In this document: positions 23,865 to 36,200 of the stretch, in pieces
Position numbering within the stretch: the first letter of the stretch is position 1
How the letters are laid out: the number at the start of each line of letters is the position of its first letter
Assembly (NCBI GenBank): GCA_026413225.1
Contig: CM048557.1
Span: 62,052,987-62,116,986, forward strand
Direction: 5' to 3'
DNA length: 64,000 nucleotides
From: Otis tarda
Taxonomy: Eukaryota > Chordata > Aves > Otidiformes > Otididae
Program-made: the position numbers and the translations under genes
The notes under the pieces: generated by a model
Database searches by the model: none
Told to the model about the DNA's origin: nothing
What the model saw: the letters and a program-made list of their open reading frames with translations, nothing else

Positions 23865-26800
23865 TTCATGTCAGTACAATGGCCCTTTCTTGTCCCATCA
23901 CCTCGGCTGACATCATGGCACATTTAGGAGCAGCAGGAAAGTGCTGTGAGGACAAAAGAAGAAAGAAGATGGCTCAGGAAGGCTGCAATGTATTTGCTCT
24001 GCTTGTTTTCAAGATGCTTGAGATGTTTAGATGTAGGTGAGGGCTCTGGGCTGCGATACATGGGTTCATTTCTTCTGTCGATAGATGAGCATGAGTATCT
24101 GTAGGTAGCTGTAGGAGCAGCCACCAATATCCTACAGATAGTTTTGAGTGCCCTGGAGAAACCTGACATTGTGTTACTACAGCCAGGCAGTCCCTTTGCT
24201 CAGGACCTCTTTAAAGACCAGGAAAGCAGCAGCCACAGCAGAAGTGCTGGTCATCAGCCTCCTGTTACCCACCTCAGGTGACTAATGTTTCATACATTTT
24301 GCTTTTTATGAAAACAGCCACTTGTGCTCCCAGTCTGCTCCCCAGCAGACCTCCTGAAACAGCCACCTAGGCCTGCAGTTTCTACTGACTCCACATGACA
24401 ATATTTTTTATTTGCACTGTTGCAGTTGACACCCTGCTGTATGGACCGGACCCCCTTTCTTGTAGGCACTGTGCAAAACCAGCATGAAGGGAAACCAGAA
24501 CGCTGTAAGCCTCCATTTAACATGGCATCTAAATAACTGCCTGAGGGCCCAGCTCCGGGAGGCAGGGTAAGCCAACATTGGTCTGTCCAAAGGAGAAGGT
24601 CCAGCTGCCTTTGAAAAATAAACAATAGGACAGTTTTCTGCCATTTTAGTGAGAAGAATTGGCCCAACCAAGGCTCCGACAAATGCCAGAGGTGGTACAA
24701 AGGCAGTTGGCAGCAAATTGCTGTGTTGGCTCAGCTGCCTGCAGAAGTGCAGCTTGAATCAGTTTGAAGCATGCGCTTAAAATGCTTTATGGATTGAGGT
24801 TTTATTATTGGACCAAAGCTATGGAGTTAGATCTGGAAAGGCTTTAGAGAGAGAACCTCTATCAGAACAGCATCAGGCTGTTCCTATTAACACATGGCAG
24901 CACAATTTTAGAAAATACTGGTCTGCTGGTTGGTGGAATGGCAGCCGGGGAGGTGTCAGCTGATTTTGTTGCTTTTAAATTTTATTTAAAAAAATAAAAA
25001 ATGGACACAGTGGATACCAGACCTGTTTCCCTAGAAAGCTTCTTAACAATCCAAAGGCATAGAAAGAGGAAAGAATAAAGGCTGGCATATTATTTGTAAA
25101 GGGGACTTCTGGTGTTCTCCGTGATGGTTCTGTGGTTCACCTACGGCGGTTTGTTGTAGCAAATGATGAATGTGTCATGGTGGTCTAAAATTTGTGCACC
25201 TATTCCTAGCAGCAATGTTTTCTGTTAGACCATCTTTTACCTCCCTGTCAGAGGGGGTCTTACTAGAAGCATCAGTGCTAGGACAACAAAACAATAAATA
25301 ATAATCTTATGATGCCAAAATCCTTTTGAAAAATGCTAGCAGCATAGTGGTATTTACTCATCAAAGTCTAATCCATTGTTTGGGAATGAAGAGAAGCCAC
25401 CTCTTGTAGTTAAAAACCTTATCAAGCTCAATCACAAAATAAAATGAAAAGCCATATTCAAATGCAACATACTTTATAAGGTGAATTATTACTTCATCGA
25501 ATAAGAAATTCAAAATAGTCTAAAATGAAAAATCAGATTCTATCTGCTCTTAGTCTTTTTTCTTTGGTAACCATCAGATTACAAATAGTCCCTACTTCCA
25601 TATCTGCTACTGAATTTCAGTTCACTTTATTTTAGCATATTTGAGGGGGGTTTGTTTATGGTATAACTAAGGGGAATTTCCAGATGGAAAGGAGGAGTTA
25701 GTATGTACAAAGCCAGACTCTGAGCTTTTCTTCTAAGCTTTGTTTTTTTTTTTTTTTTTTTTTTTCTGAGAAGGACAAAACCAAAACAACAACAGCTCCC
25801 TTTTACCCGTGCTTTTTCATCTGGCTGTGTAGGTGGTATGTTGAAATAATGGTGTGATGGAGATTAAAGGAAGTGTGACTGCTGTGTAACTTCTATCAGA
25901 AGGGGGAATCCCAGCTCTTTAAAGAGCACGTGCAACTACACATGAGTAGTGTTATTACAGGGTTCAAAAGAAAAAAACAGACCAAACAATCCCCTTCTGC
26001 TAAAACCTCCCCTAGATTTCCAGTATCCATAAAAGTGGGCCAGGTCCTGGGCTGGGGAGGTTTCTGCCAGCATTGGTGTATGGCCGCTGACTCTGTCTCT
26101 GGGTCTCACCCCCGTTTCACCCAGTTGCTCTGCACGGAGTCTGAAGAGGTCCCACAGACCTGAAGCATCTCCTGCAGAGACATGCAGCCTTGCTCTGGAG
26201 GTGGAAGGAATGGAGACCCCACCAGTCCCCCACTGTGTTTGGTTACTTCGCATGGTATTTTTGTCCCAGTTATCATGGAGCACTGCTGAAAACGGTCTCC
26301 TTTCTTCCAGGCTCAGTGTGTCTGGACTCAGCAGAAGCCAGTGCATCATTTATGTACAAGGAATACACCTGTTTAATACATCAGGAGCACACCTATTTCA
26401 GCCTTCTTGCCTAAAGTAAAGCAGTCTTTAGTTCCTGGTATTTTCTTCCATGTAAATTCAAGGTACAACAAAAAGGCAGCACTCCCGGAAGCCATTCTTT
26501 GTAAAACAACAGACACTTAACATGAACCCCCTTTCTGCTTAGCCCACATCTAACCCACAATCTGTTTCCTCTCCTTAGAAATCATACATTTTATCATCTG
26601 TGGTCCCTAGATACCTGCAGCTGAGTCTTCCCACGTGCCCAGTGCTGAGCAGCAAAGCAGCTAATCCTGGTGTGGATTCACACACGTGGTGAAATCATGG
26701 TCCCTCTGCCCAGGAGGCTCAGTACAGCAGATCTGCACTGGGGACAACCACCTCACATCAAGTCATCCTTCCAGAAAATGCTGCTGCACTCAAGATTTAC

Positions 26801-27015
26801 TTTTTAAATCCCATTGCTATCTTTTTCTTTAGTACATGGCAATCCAGCAGCTGTAGTCCTTGACTCCTCAGCTGGTGGTGGGTACTAGTCTGTGCCTGTT
26901 GATTCTTATGAAGATCTTGGTTGCTCTGGAGAAAAGATGTGAAGAGAGGAGGGGTGGAGGAGGGTGAGGTCTGTACCTCTCCCACCGAAAGCAGGCCAAA
27001 TATATGGAAAATAAA
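23865..27015. other. Non-coding stretch
   Basis: No gene recognised. It contains a 23-base T run at 25743-25765 and AT-rich sequence at about 24960-25660. Remaining frames are short. Confidence 0.5.
25743..25765. repeat. Poly(T) run, 23 bases
   Basis: Uninterrupted T homopolymer. There is no retroposed gene body or target duplication beside it that I can see, so it is treated as a mononucleotide microsatellite. Confidence 0.9.
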
Positions 27016-27057
27016 ATCACAGAATCATAGAATAGTTGGGTTTGGAAGGGACCTTAT
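27016..27057 (-). mobile_element. CR1 LINE 3' tip fragment
   Basis: TCACAGAATCATAGAATAGTTGG followed by GTTTGGAAGGGACCTTA is the reverse complement of the last 40 or so bases of CR1. The match then stops abruptly, giving a minimal 5'-truncated copy. Confidence 0.85.
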
Positions 27058-27545
27058 GTTTCAGAAGGAAAGCAAAAGCAATTGGGGAACTGGCGTGGCG
27101 ACTGGGGAACTCAGCTCTCTAAAGGAAGTTCCAGTCCGTGGTGCCAGGGCTATTTTTGTCTTTTAACAGACAGCTGTAGTGGATCAAATGGAGAAACAGT
27201 CCTGATAGCTGGACCTGAAACACAGCTGCTGCCCATGCACCCTGCCAAAGGTCATGCTCAAGGCCAGAATGCGCTGGCAAGGCTAAAAGGCTGTGGTGAT
27301 AGCTAGGAATTCAAGGTGCAAATATTTATACAATTAACCTGCACATGGTCACAGGAGACTGAGAAGTGATTTAACATGATTAATAAGGACTAAAGCCAAT
27401 AAAAGACCGAAGAGCAGAGTGAGCCCTGAACCTCACACAGGATGGTGTTTGCTCTGGGCCTGGCAGGTTGCTGTTGCAAGTAGTTCATGATTTCCTTTTT
27501 TTTCAGATTGCTTTGAAGAATGCACACATGGAAAATGTGCAGACA
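27058..27545. other. Non-coding gap between CR1 fragments
   Basis: No feature recognised apart from a T run near 27497-27503. Confidence 0.5.
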
Positions 27546-27725
27546 ACATAAGGCAGTAAGAGTGGCTTTACTGGGAGACCAAAGGTCTGTCTAGCTCAAG
27601 ATCTGGTCTCCAGCGGTGGCTAAAAGCAGTCCCTGGGGAAGAGCACTGTATCAGAGGCAGCACACGGTATCCTCTCCCTACAGCCGCTCCCTGATTCCGT
27701 GAGTCTGCAGGTCAGGGACTATTTC
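27546..27725 (-). mobile_element. Old, diverged CR1-type LINE fragment
   Basis: The plus strand has ACATAAG, GTGGCTTTACTGGGAGACC, AAAGGTCTGTCTAGCTC and CAGCGGTGGC in the same order and spacing as the widespread reptile CR1 3' UTR (GGCCATACTGGGTCAGACC, AAAGGTCCATCTAGCCC, CAGTGGCC), read in reverse. It is much more diverged than the other CR1 copies here, so it should be an older insertion, possibly predating modern birds. The right boundary is approximate. Confidence 0.6.
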
Positions 27726-29250
27726 AGCATTGATCTTTCTACTGCTATGTATCAACATGCAAAGAGAAAATAATTTCCTTACATCTCTGCCTACATGTAA
27801 CACCATATACACACTCATAGTTGCTTTATTTCCTTATGTTATATGGCTGTACTGAGAACCCATGCTGTGGTAATTAATTTGTATTTGAAATCTCTCACTT
27901 CTCCAGCTCTCACATCAGTTATGGGATAGCTTCTAGTGTTTTACAGGACATGGATTTGGTTCCTGGGACAGCATCCAGTGCCTTGGAAAACTCTGAATTC
28001 TTCATATCTGGATCACGCTCATAAAGGCTGGAACCCAGTTTGGCAAATAAATCTTGTTGTTCTTTGAAAGATGCTTATTAGGATTTGCAACACTCCCACC
28101 CTTAGCTCACAGTTGTTTGCATCTCTCACTTCTCTTTGGCTGTACTTACCCGGTTCATTGCCTTTACCGTTTTGGAGCATTGATACGCTATGAGCACTTC
28201 TTCAAATGGAAACCAGAGGGAGTTCATGTCATCTCTTTCAGGAATGCTAGTTAGCCAGGGTGCTTATTTTAAATATTTTTCCCTAGTAGACCTTGTTTAT
28301 CATCCTCTTGATATTACTGAGCAAAAAAGTCCATCAGCAGCCCCATGTTATATGTGTACATAGTCTGACTTCTTTCTGAATACAGACAAATATTTATTAA
28401 GTACTCTCCTTTCTTACATCACTGTTAATTTTACTACCTCTCTCTAGTGATATTGCTACACTATTGTTAAGCTACTTTTGTTCTTAGTAGATGATAAAAT
28501 ACTTTGTTTGCTCTGTTCTGACATGTTTCCAGATGGTTCTAATTTCACTTACTCATTTCTCACACTTAGTTATTTCTATTTCATATTAATTGGCATCTGT
28601 TTCCCTTTTCACATCTGTAATAGATCGCTTTTCTATTTCACATTGCTGCCTTCACTTTGTCACTGAACTAGGGTGAGTTTTTAGCATGATCTGTTTGCAC
28701 TCTTGACTTGGAAATCCTTACTTTTTGACCATCTAATAAACTCTTGGTCAAAGGACTCGGCTTTCATTCAGATTTTTCTACCCATATTTTTTCTGCCAAT
28801 GAATCTGGATAGTAACTTTCCTCAAGTTAAAGAATTTACCTTTTTAATGCTGAGTGTTTAGTGCAGTCACCCTACAAATAATCAAGTCACAATCTTGATG
28901 GCTGGTCTTCAGAAAGCAACAAACTTTCTACTCAGAAATTAGTCCACCATGCTATGTCATAATGAATGATCTCACCTTGGGTGCGGTACCTGATGGTTTA
29001 GAGAATTCACCTGTACCACCTAAATGCTATTTTTCTGTTGGCTGCGTACATCCCTAGCATATATCTCCCACTCTGAAGTCCTCCATGCACACAGAATTTT
29101 TCTTTCCACAAATTGGATAAGAATTTAATGAATAATGTCTTTAAGGAACAACTTATCCTGCTTTTGGTACTTTCTGACTTTGTTTCATGGTCTGTAGAAG
29201 ATCGTTCTGCAGATATTCTTCCTATTCTGCTCAACATCTTGTAAATCTGA
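27726..29250. other. AT-rich non-coding stretch
   Basis: Pyrimidine- and AT-rich DNA, with no recognised repeat, RNA gene or coding exon. Its base composition could hide a very old, decayed repeat that I cannot identify by eye. Confidence 0.45.
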
Positions 29251-29298
29251 CTCTGCATTATCACTATCAGCTCAGAAGCTGATAGTGATAATGCAGAG
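29251..29298. repeat. Perfect inverted repeat: 22-bp arms, 4-nt loop
   Basis: The left arm (29251-29272, beginning CTCTGCATTATCAC) and right arm (29277-29298, ending GTGATAATGCAGAG) are exact reverse complements around the loop CAGA. Pairing stops cleanly on both sides. It could arise by a template-switch mutation or be transcribed as a short hairpin. It is shorter and more perfect than a usual pre-miRNA. It lies about 220 bp left of a CR1 insertion but is not part of it. Confidence 0.93.
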
Positions 29299-29517
29299 AA
29301 CCTCCACTCTACCCTTCCTAATCAACAGTTTTATTACAGTAATCAGGAAAGTCATCTCACCACGCTTCCGCGGCATCAGTTACGTCAAATTCCTTAACAA
29401 GTAACACAACTTCCTGTTCCTCTCATTTGTCACTGACTTTTCTAGCACCAATATAAATGACTACAAGGTTTCATTTTTTCTCGTTCAATCCTGCTGAGTG
29501 GTTGTCTGCATGCAGAG
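29299..29517. other. Non-coding, between hairpin and CR1
   Basis: No feature recognised. The right end holds a short direct repeat (TGCAGAGTTG twice, about 29511-29533) at the 5' junction of the CR1 copy. Confidence 0.5.
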
Positions 29518-29829
29518 TTGTATGCAGAGTTGCAAGTCGCCCTTGCGGCCCAGAAGGCCAACCGCATCCCGGGCTGCGTCAAGAGAAGCGAGGCCAGCAG
29601 GTCGAGGGAGGTGAGTCTCCCCCTCTACTCTGCCCTGGTGAGACCCCACCTGGAGTACTGTGTCCAGTTCTGGAGCCCCCAACACAAGAAGGACATGGAC
29701 CAGTTGGAGAGGGTCCAGAGGAGGGCCACAAAGATGACAAAAGGGCTGGAGCACCTCTCTTATGAGGACAGGCTGAGAGAGCTGGGGCTGTTCAGCCTGG
29801 AGAAGAGAAGGCTCCGGGGAGACCTTTAG
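29518..29829 (+). pseudogene. CR1 ORF2 C-terminal remnant (reverse transcriptase tail)
   Basis: About 100 open codons match the end of the CR1 ORF2 protein, including [39 protein letters not shown] and [15 protein letters not shown]. This lies after the polymerase palm; the catalytic domain and the endonuclease are missing. A TAG after RGDL ends the frame where the intact protein would continue. It is a dead fragment. Confidence 0.9.
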
Positions 29830-30169
29830 CGGTCTTCCAATACCTCAAGGGGGCCTACAAGAAAGATGGGGAGAGGCTGTTCAGTAGGACCTGTTGTGAT
29901 AGGACAAGGGGTAATGGTTTTAAAATAGAGGGGGGTAGATTTAGATTAGATATTAGGAAAAAATTTTTTACAATGCGAGTTATAGAACACTGGAACAGGT
30001 TGCCCAGAGAGGTGGTGGAGGCCCCATCCCTGGAAACATTCAAGGCCAGGCTGGATGAGGCTCTGAGCAACCTGATCTAGTTGGGGATGTCCCTGCTTCT
30101 TGCAGGGGGGTTGGACTAGATGACCTTTGAAGGTCCCTTCCAACCCTAACCATTCTATGATTCTATGAT
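29518..30169 (+). mobile_element. CR1 LINE, 5'-truncated, plus strand
   Basis: The longest CR1 copy in the window, about 650 bp. It carries the C-terminal part of ORF2, then the conserved 3' UTR ending in GGTTGGACTAGATGACC, AACCATTCTATGATTCTATGAT. Its orientation is opposite to the other CR1 copies. The 5' break falls inside ORF2 near 29521, next to a 10-bp direct repeat that may mark the integration junction. The tip is well preserved, suggesting a moderately young insertion. Confidence 0.95.
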
Positions 30170-31295
30170 ACTGACTTTCTCAGCGTTGCATTTAGTGTTG
30201 CTGGTCTGACCAGCCCTGTATGGTCCCCTGTAAAAATATATGGAACCTACATGTGATGGTCATTTTTTTCTATTCCTGCTGTTACCCCTCTGCCTCAAGA
30301 ATATGAGACAAGCAAAAGCAAACCTGGTTGCCTCATACCCGTTGTGCTGGCCACCCACAGCTTATTCCCAAAGTTGGTCTGTTTTGCCTTGGTATGTCAG
30401 AACATCAGTCAAATACAAATCTTCCTTTTTGTGTTCAGGCTGTTATTTCCTATCAACTATAGCTGGATAAAAACAAGACAGACCTGAATGCTCATGAGAA
30501 AATATTTAATTTTAGGAGGTTTCAGGATCAGTTTTGCTGATCTGTTGATAGTCACATAAACATCGACAAGCGAGACTGACTCTAAACTGCTGTTACAGTA
30601 ATAAAAATGAAACATCATCTATAATATCTAGGTCAAGAGAAGGTGTGTGTGAGCCAAGCTGTTGTGGCGGGAGTCTTTCAAGAAGGGAAGAAAGTGCAAG
30701 ACAGTAACAGCAAGTTAGTGTGTATTTGAGAAAGTGAGAGACATCATGAGCCAGATAGCCTCCTATGTGAGGAGCTGCTGCACTACATAGTGAGGCAACA
30801 CAGTGCCCAGCAGCACAGTCCCAGCTCTTGGCTCCCAGCTCCCACCCCATGGCAGAGTGGCCAAGTCCACCCAGGACTTGCCCAGGTGGAGGGGGTGGTC
30901 TAGCTACTGGTTGCAGAGCCTAGAATGGGCTGGAGGAACATAACGGAAATCTTCAGCCAGAGGAAGGCATCTTCTGCGTAAAGGCAGAGGGCTTTTGAGG
31001 CAAATAGATGCTACGATCCCACAGCCCACAGCATGGATGCCCAGAAGTGTGAAGAGGGCTGGATGGAGCCTTCTGAGAGCAGTAAGGAACATAAAGATGG
31101 AAAAGGGTCATCGTTGTCTCAGGTCTAGAAAGTCGGGACAGAACTTAAAGATATTACAGTCAGAGAAGGCATGGAAAAAAAGACAGGAAGAGTGGGCAGT
31201 GGCATTTTAGACAGAAAGTCAGGGAGAGGAATCTGTGCTATTGAAGTTGAAGCATGGTGAAGAAGGTGTGGGCAGGAGATTTTACTGTAAGCAAG
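30170..31295. other. Non-coding stretch
   Basis: No gene, RNA or further repeat recognised between the plus-strand CR1 and the next minus-strand CR1. Confidence 0.5.
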
Positions 31296-31566
31296 ATCAT
31301 AGAATCATAGAATCATAGAATCTTTAAGGTTGGAAAAGACCTCCAGGATCATCAAATCCAACCATCAAAGACCACCATCACCACCATACCATGTCCTGAA
31401 GTGCCACATCTTCACATTTTTTTGTACACTTCCAGGGATGGCAACTCAATCACTTCCTTGGGCAGCCTGTTCCAGTGCCTGACCACTCTTTCAGTAAATA
31501 AATTTTACCTAATATCCAATCTAAATGCCCCTTGCTGCAACTTGAGGCCATTTCCTCTCGTCCTAA
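31296..31566 (-). mobile_element. CR1 LINE 3' fragment, second subfamily
   Basis: It starts with three ATCATAGA units and continues, in reverse, with GGTTGGAAAAGACCTCCAGG, ATCAAATCCAACC, CCAGGGATGGCAACTCAATC and CTTGGGCAGCCTGTTCCAGTG. The AAAAGACCT...CATCAAATCC version differs from the GGGACCTT version at 23759 and 39019, so it belongs to another CR1 subfamily. About 270 bp is retained. The right edge (5' end) is approximate. Confidence 0.93.
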
Positions 31567-32530
31567 GATGAGAAAAGTCACAGAGTTTGGTGATGCTGAA
31601 GGCAGAAGGCAGAAGTTATCGAATCTGACTGCAGCAAGAGAATAAGACAGGAGAAGAAAATGGGAGTGAATTTGGCAGGGAAGCAGAGGAAGGAGTTAGC
31701 AGGAATGGGAATGAGTCTAAAAAGGTTTATTGTAGGAAGAGCAGTCTTTGAGCTGACAGTGGGACAGGTAAGAGTTCACAGTTACAGAAAGATCAGACTA
31801 ACAGTACAGATGAAAATATATTTCTCGGAAAAATGGTTACTGTGATAAGGAATAGGGATAAGTTTTTCAGGGGAGGGAATGGCAAATGTTCATGATGCCT
31901 TCACTGGCAAGGCCTGCAGAGATGACTTGTGGGACAGATACCAAGGGATTAAAGTCCACCTCCAGGAGAAGAGAGTGCTGAAGGTTCACCAGGGAGGATC
32001 TGGATGGAGTCAGCTGTACCCACCACCAGGTTTGTAGCTTCTCCTTGGAGATGAAAGCAGTACAAAGAAGCTTAGGAGTAGAGAGTGGGCAGATGAGCAG
32101 GCAGTATCAGTTGTCCTGTGAGGTGAAGCACGAAGCCATCAGTTTTCTAAAATGAGACTTGGCTGCAAGAAGGCAGAGAACATTTACCCAAAATGGGGAA
32201 CTAGAGAGCTGCTCCAGGGATTGAAGGAAGAGAACCCAGGAGGTCCTCCCAGGAGTGAGGAGGGCATCTAGTGATGGCTGGGAGCATTGCGGGGTTTCCC
32301 CTCCGTCCCTCGGGCTGGTGGCACCCCGGTGCCTTCCCACTGACTCAGAAAATTTCCTGAGGCTGTGCTGAAAGTCCTCTCCCGGCATGCATCGAAACTG
32401 CTTTCTGGGTTTTTTTTTGGTGGCGGGATGTCAAAATGCAAATAAAGCTTTCTAGCTCCCCTCTGACTCTCTGTCTGACTGGGAAGTAGGTTAAGTCTCT
32501 GGGAAAGCACGTGTCAGAGGAGGACTGGGT

Positions 32531-32554
32531 TGTCTGTCTGCCTGTCTGTCTGTC
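32531..32554. repeat. (TGTC)n microsatellite, interrupted
   Basis: TGTC repeats broken once by GCC. Short and imperfect. Confidence 0.8.
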
Positions 32555-33275
32555 CCGCAGCAGGACCTCCTGGCCGGTTGGACAGCGGGCTAGAGGTGTA
32601 GAACCGTAACTGCTACAGCCAGGGCTGTCACCACCGGGGCCATCCCACCCACTCCAGGTCCAAAAGGCTGCATGAGAGAGGGCCTGAATGTAGGCCTGTT
32701 TTTGTCAGGAAAGATAACTTTTAATTGTTAAAAGTAAAAATTTTACTTTACTGCTTGGCTGCTTTACTTCTTTACTGCTTGTGGATAACCGCCGCAGCCC
32801 CTCCCAGATGTAGGTGCCCTCTTTCCTCATGGATCTGTATTTGATTCTGTGTGTCTGAAGGAGGGAGCCTGGACCCCGCTGGTGGAGGAGCCTGAAGCCA
32901 CTGGGGAGGAGGCCTCACGCTGGGCTGGGAGCAGCTCTACAGAGCTACCTGCTGCTGGTACCAAGCTGCTTTTAATTTTCTACTTGGCTATTTATGAAAG
33001 AGACCCTGCAGCAGCGGTGAGGAGCCCGTGCATGCTCTCGGTGTGTGAGCACTCAGACGGCGCTCGTTTACATTTTGCCTGTGTTGTGTTAGGCTGGCTG
33101 CCTCCATAAATATCCTCAAATGCCTGTTGCCCCTGCAGAGATCTTCTTGTTCTTGCAGGGCTGAAGGGAGCTAGCACGCTTTCACGCAGAGGACTCAGAG
33201 GTGGCACGGAAAAGCCGTCACAATTTAGTGATCTGAAGGGAACCTTTCAAAGCTTATGCAGTCAGGGATAGCTTC

Positions 33276-33297
33276 TTTTTTTTTTTTTTTTTTTTTT
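33276..33297. repeat. Poly(T) run, 22 bases
   Basis: Uninterrupted T homopolymer with no recognised retrogene next to it. Confidence 0.9.
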
Positions 33298-36200
33298 CCT
33301 GGGTCACTCATTGTAAAATTATTCGAGTTACTCAGGGGTAGCGAAAAATATCAAAGAGTTTAAAGGAGGCAAATTCAGACATGCCTCGTCTGTGCAGGCT
33401 GCACATCCAACCTCTTTGCTCGTAGAAGGAATGTAGCTGTTTCCATGTTGAAAAAAATAACATGACTATATGGAGTGCATTTGAATAATAAAGCAACCCA
33501 GTTTGGGCCCCACTGAGTGTCAAAGAAAGACTCAGCTTGTTATATATGGCTTCGAAGTACCTTGTACCTCTAACTGATCGGTGATTTTTTTGTCTGAACC
33601 TCTCAAACCAGAGGAATTCAGGAATGGCCCAGGGTGACTCTACAAATACTGGTCCTGCAGAAGGGGTGTCATCCTCGGGGCATGGGGCACGACTTTTTGT
33701 TCTCACTGAGGTGTCGGTCTGTCCCCCTGCTCCGCTCCCCAGCTACAGCTCCTCTTGGCTAGGCCTGGCTGGATGACCCTGTCTTCAAAACTGCTCAGTC
33801 TTGGGAGAGAAAATGTCCGAGACACTGTGGGTACAATGGGCAAAGCTGGGGAGGCCCTTGTGAGCATTAGACCACAAAAGTGGCGTGCAGAAAAAGGCTT
33901 CACCTGCCCCTGTGGCTGTCACTTGAGCCAATGATAAGAAAAGAGTTGGGAAAAGCAGTGCCAGCATTTAGACTTTGAGGCAATTATTGTTCTCCCCAGA
34001 AAATCATAAATAACACTCGGATCCACTGCTTGGGCCATTCACTTTTTTAATTAGCGTTTTGGCGAGTACCAAAACACAATGGACACAAACTTGAAAAAAA
34101 CTCACAAAGCTGCGAGTGATTCTAGGAGGCCAATTTCAGCTGCCATTAAAAGTTTTTTTTGACAGAGTTCAGCATCCCTGGAGAACAGTAGCTTCACCTG
34201 AGTGAATGACACTGGTGATGGGGACTGGTGGGGACTCCATCTCCAAGGTTGGAGACTGTTCCTGAGGCCCAGGAGCGAGCTTAAAATCACAACCATGCTT
34301 CATGTTCCCATGGTTTGTCCTAGATTTTTCTATACACAGTTGCCAGGTGGTCTCATCTCACTCAAGATTTTGTAGAGACTTTGTTTTTGCCAATTGAATT
34401 GATGTATTTTTCCTAAACCACCAGCACTACCAGCACAACAAATAAATAAATAAGTATTCCTGCATCCCCAAAGAGAATCCATTATTCAGGGTGCTTCCTG
34501 GGTATAAAATCTCTGGAGAAGTGACATTTAGGAGGCTGTGGATCAGCTACTTTGCAGTGTCATGAAAACTTCATGCTCACTTGGCAAGGAAGTTGGTGAG
34601 TCAGGCAAATGAGCTCTTGTGCCGTCTCCCTGACCTGGATACAAACACAGACAGTTTCAGATTACCGCTGTGGGTGTAAAGCTCAGAGAGGGAGAGACCC
34701 AAGTGCGTTCAGGCCTTCAACATCCAAGGAGACCGAGTTTCAGATGTGCAACACCCTTAGGGATTTTTTTTTTTTTTGAAATTTCAACCCTGGTCCACCT
34801 CAAATATACCAGCCATACAGATGGATTCTTGGTTTCTAAATGCAAAGGTTCAAGTCATGCGCAGAGCACCCACCTGAGAGTAACCTTACTGCTCTGCTGG
34901 GACGCGCTCCTGCTGCTGCTGCTGGCCGTTCCTGCCCCAGCCAGCAGCACTGTCCCACGCCTGCGTGCTCCACCTGCTTTGCAAAGCGTGGCTGGAGGTG
35001 GCAGGCAAGTGGAAAGAGAAAATGTGTCAGCTAGTTGCCAAAGTTTTAAAGTATGAAAAAAAGCCAAGAGAGGGAAAAGAAGAAAAAACTCAGTAGACCC
35101 AGCAGGCAGGTTTAGCCACAACAGAACCAATTCATACGAGGTGAGAATCTGGATTTCTGAGTTGCTTATAATTTTATTGCATGAAGTTTGCTATACTTGG
35201 TTGCTTTATTTCCTTCAGTCCTGCCTATGCTCCTGACTGTCACACTCCCATGCTCTCCTGAGGGACATCAGGACCAGGTCCTTCACCTCGCAAATCTTTT
35301 CTGCTTCTCTTGTTGTCTCCTGCCAGCCCAGAGATGCTCCAGCCTTGAGCTGAAGCACTCATACCGGCTTTCACCAGACGATGTCACGCTACTCCCACGG
35401 ATGCTCTGCAGCCTGGGGCTTATCTCCCAGGCACAGACACTGCAGTGGAAGATGCCTTTCATCCTGCTGCATTAATGCTTTGTCAAGCTCTCCTTTTTGT
35501 ACCAATCACATGGTACAGAAAGTACCATTAAGGCTTTAAAATTTAATGAGCTCTAATAAAATCTCTCCCTGTGATATATAACCTGAGCAAAGGCTATGCT
35601 GCAGGACGGTTGCCTTTGTGTATGCCTTTACATCTTTCCCTCCTCGTCATTTTAGCTATATATTTCCAATCACTTCTACAGCATTGCTGCAGCTTTCTGT
35701 TGTGGAATTATTGCAGATTAACTCCATAAAGGGAGGTGGGTATCTAACTGACACTTTGAGCCTGACACAGCTGTAGTGTTTGCATTTCTGACATGCTGAT
35801 ATAAGCAAACCTGCCTAAATCTTGGCTTGGCTGAAATGATCATGCCTAAATCCTACTTGATGACTTCCTGGCCCACGGACACAAATGGGAAATCTGCCCT
35901 CTCTCCTGATTTGACTAAGATTTCATCCTCTAAATTTACAGGGCACAAGAAGCTCTATAAATGGCTATATCCCGTAAGCTTTCTCAGTGCACCGGTAATC
36001 TGCACCGAAAACAGATGCCACTGGTTCAAGACCTCTCCTGGGCTGCTGGAAACCCAGACTGAACCTCTGTCTCCCATGGTTTATGCAGAGCCACCTACAT
36101 CCTGAAAAAGTGCTGTGAGCATCCAAGTGATATATCCTCTGGGGTTTGGTCTCAAAGTCTCCTGCTGAAGCTGTTGTATAAATTATTAAACATCCACTGG

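Noticed and set aside
29251..29298. Hairpin considered as a microRNA precursor
   Set aside because: The stem is only 22 bp, fully paired, with a 4-nt loop, and pairing stops at once outside it; canonical precursors are longer and imperfect. Kept as an unexplained inverted repeat instead.
23759..31320. Repeated ATCATAGA units considered as a CRISPR-like or satellite array
   Set aside because: They are the normal 3' terminal repeats of avian CR1 LINEs and occur only at element ends.
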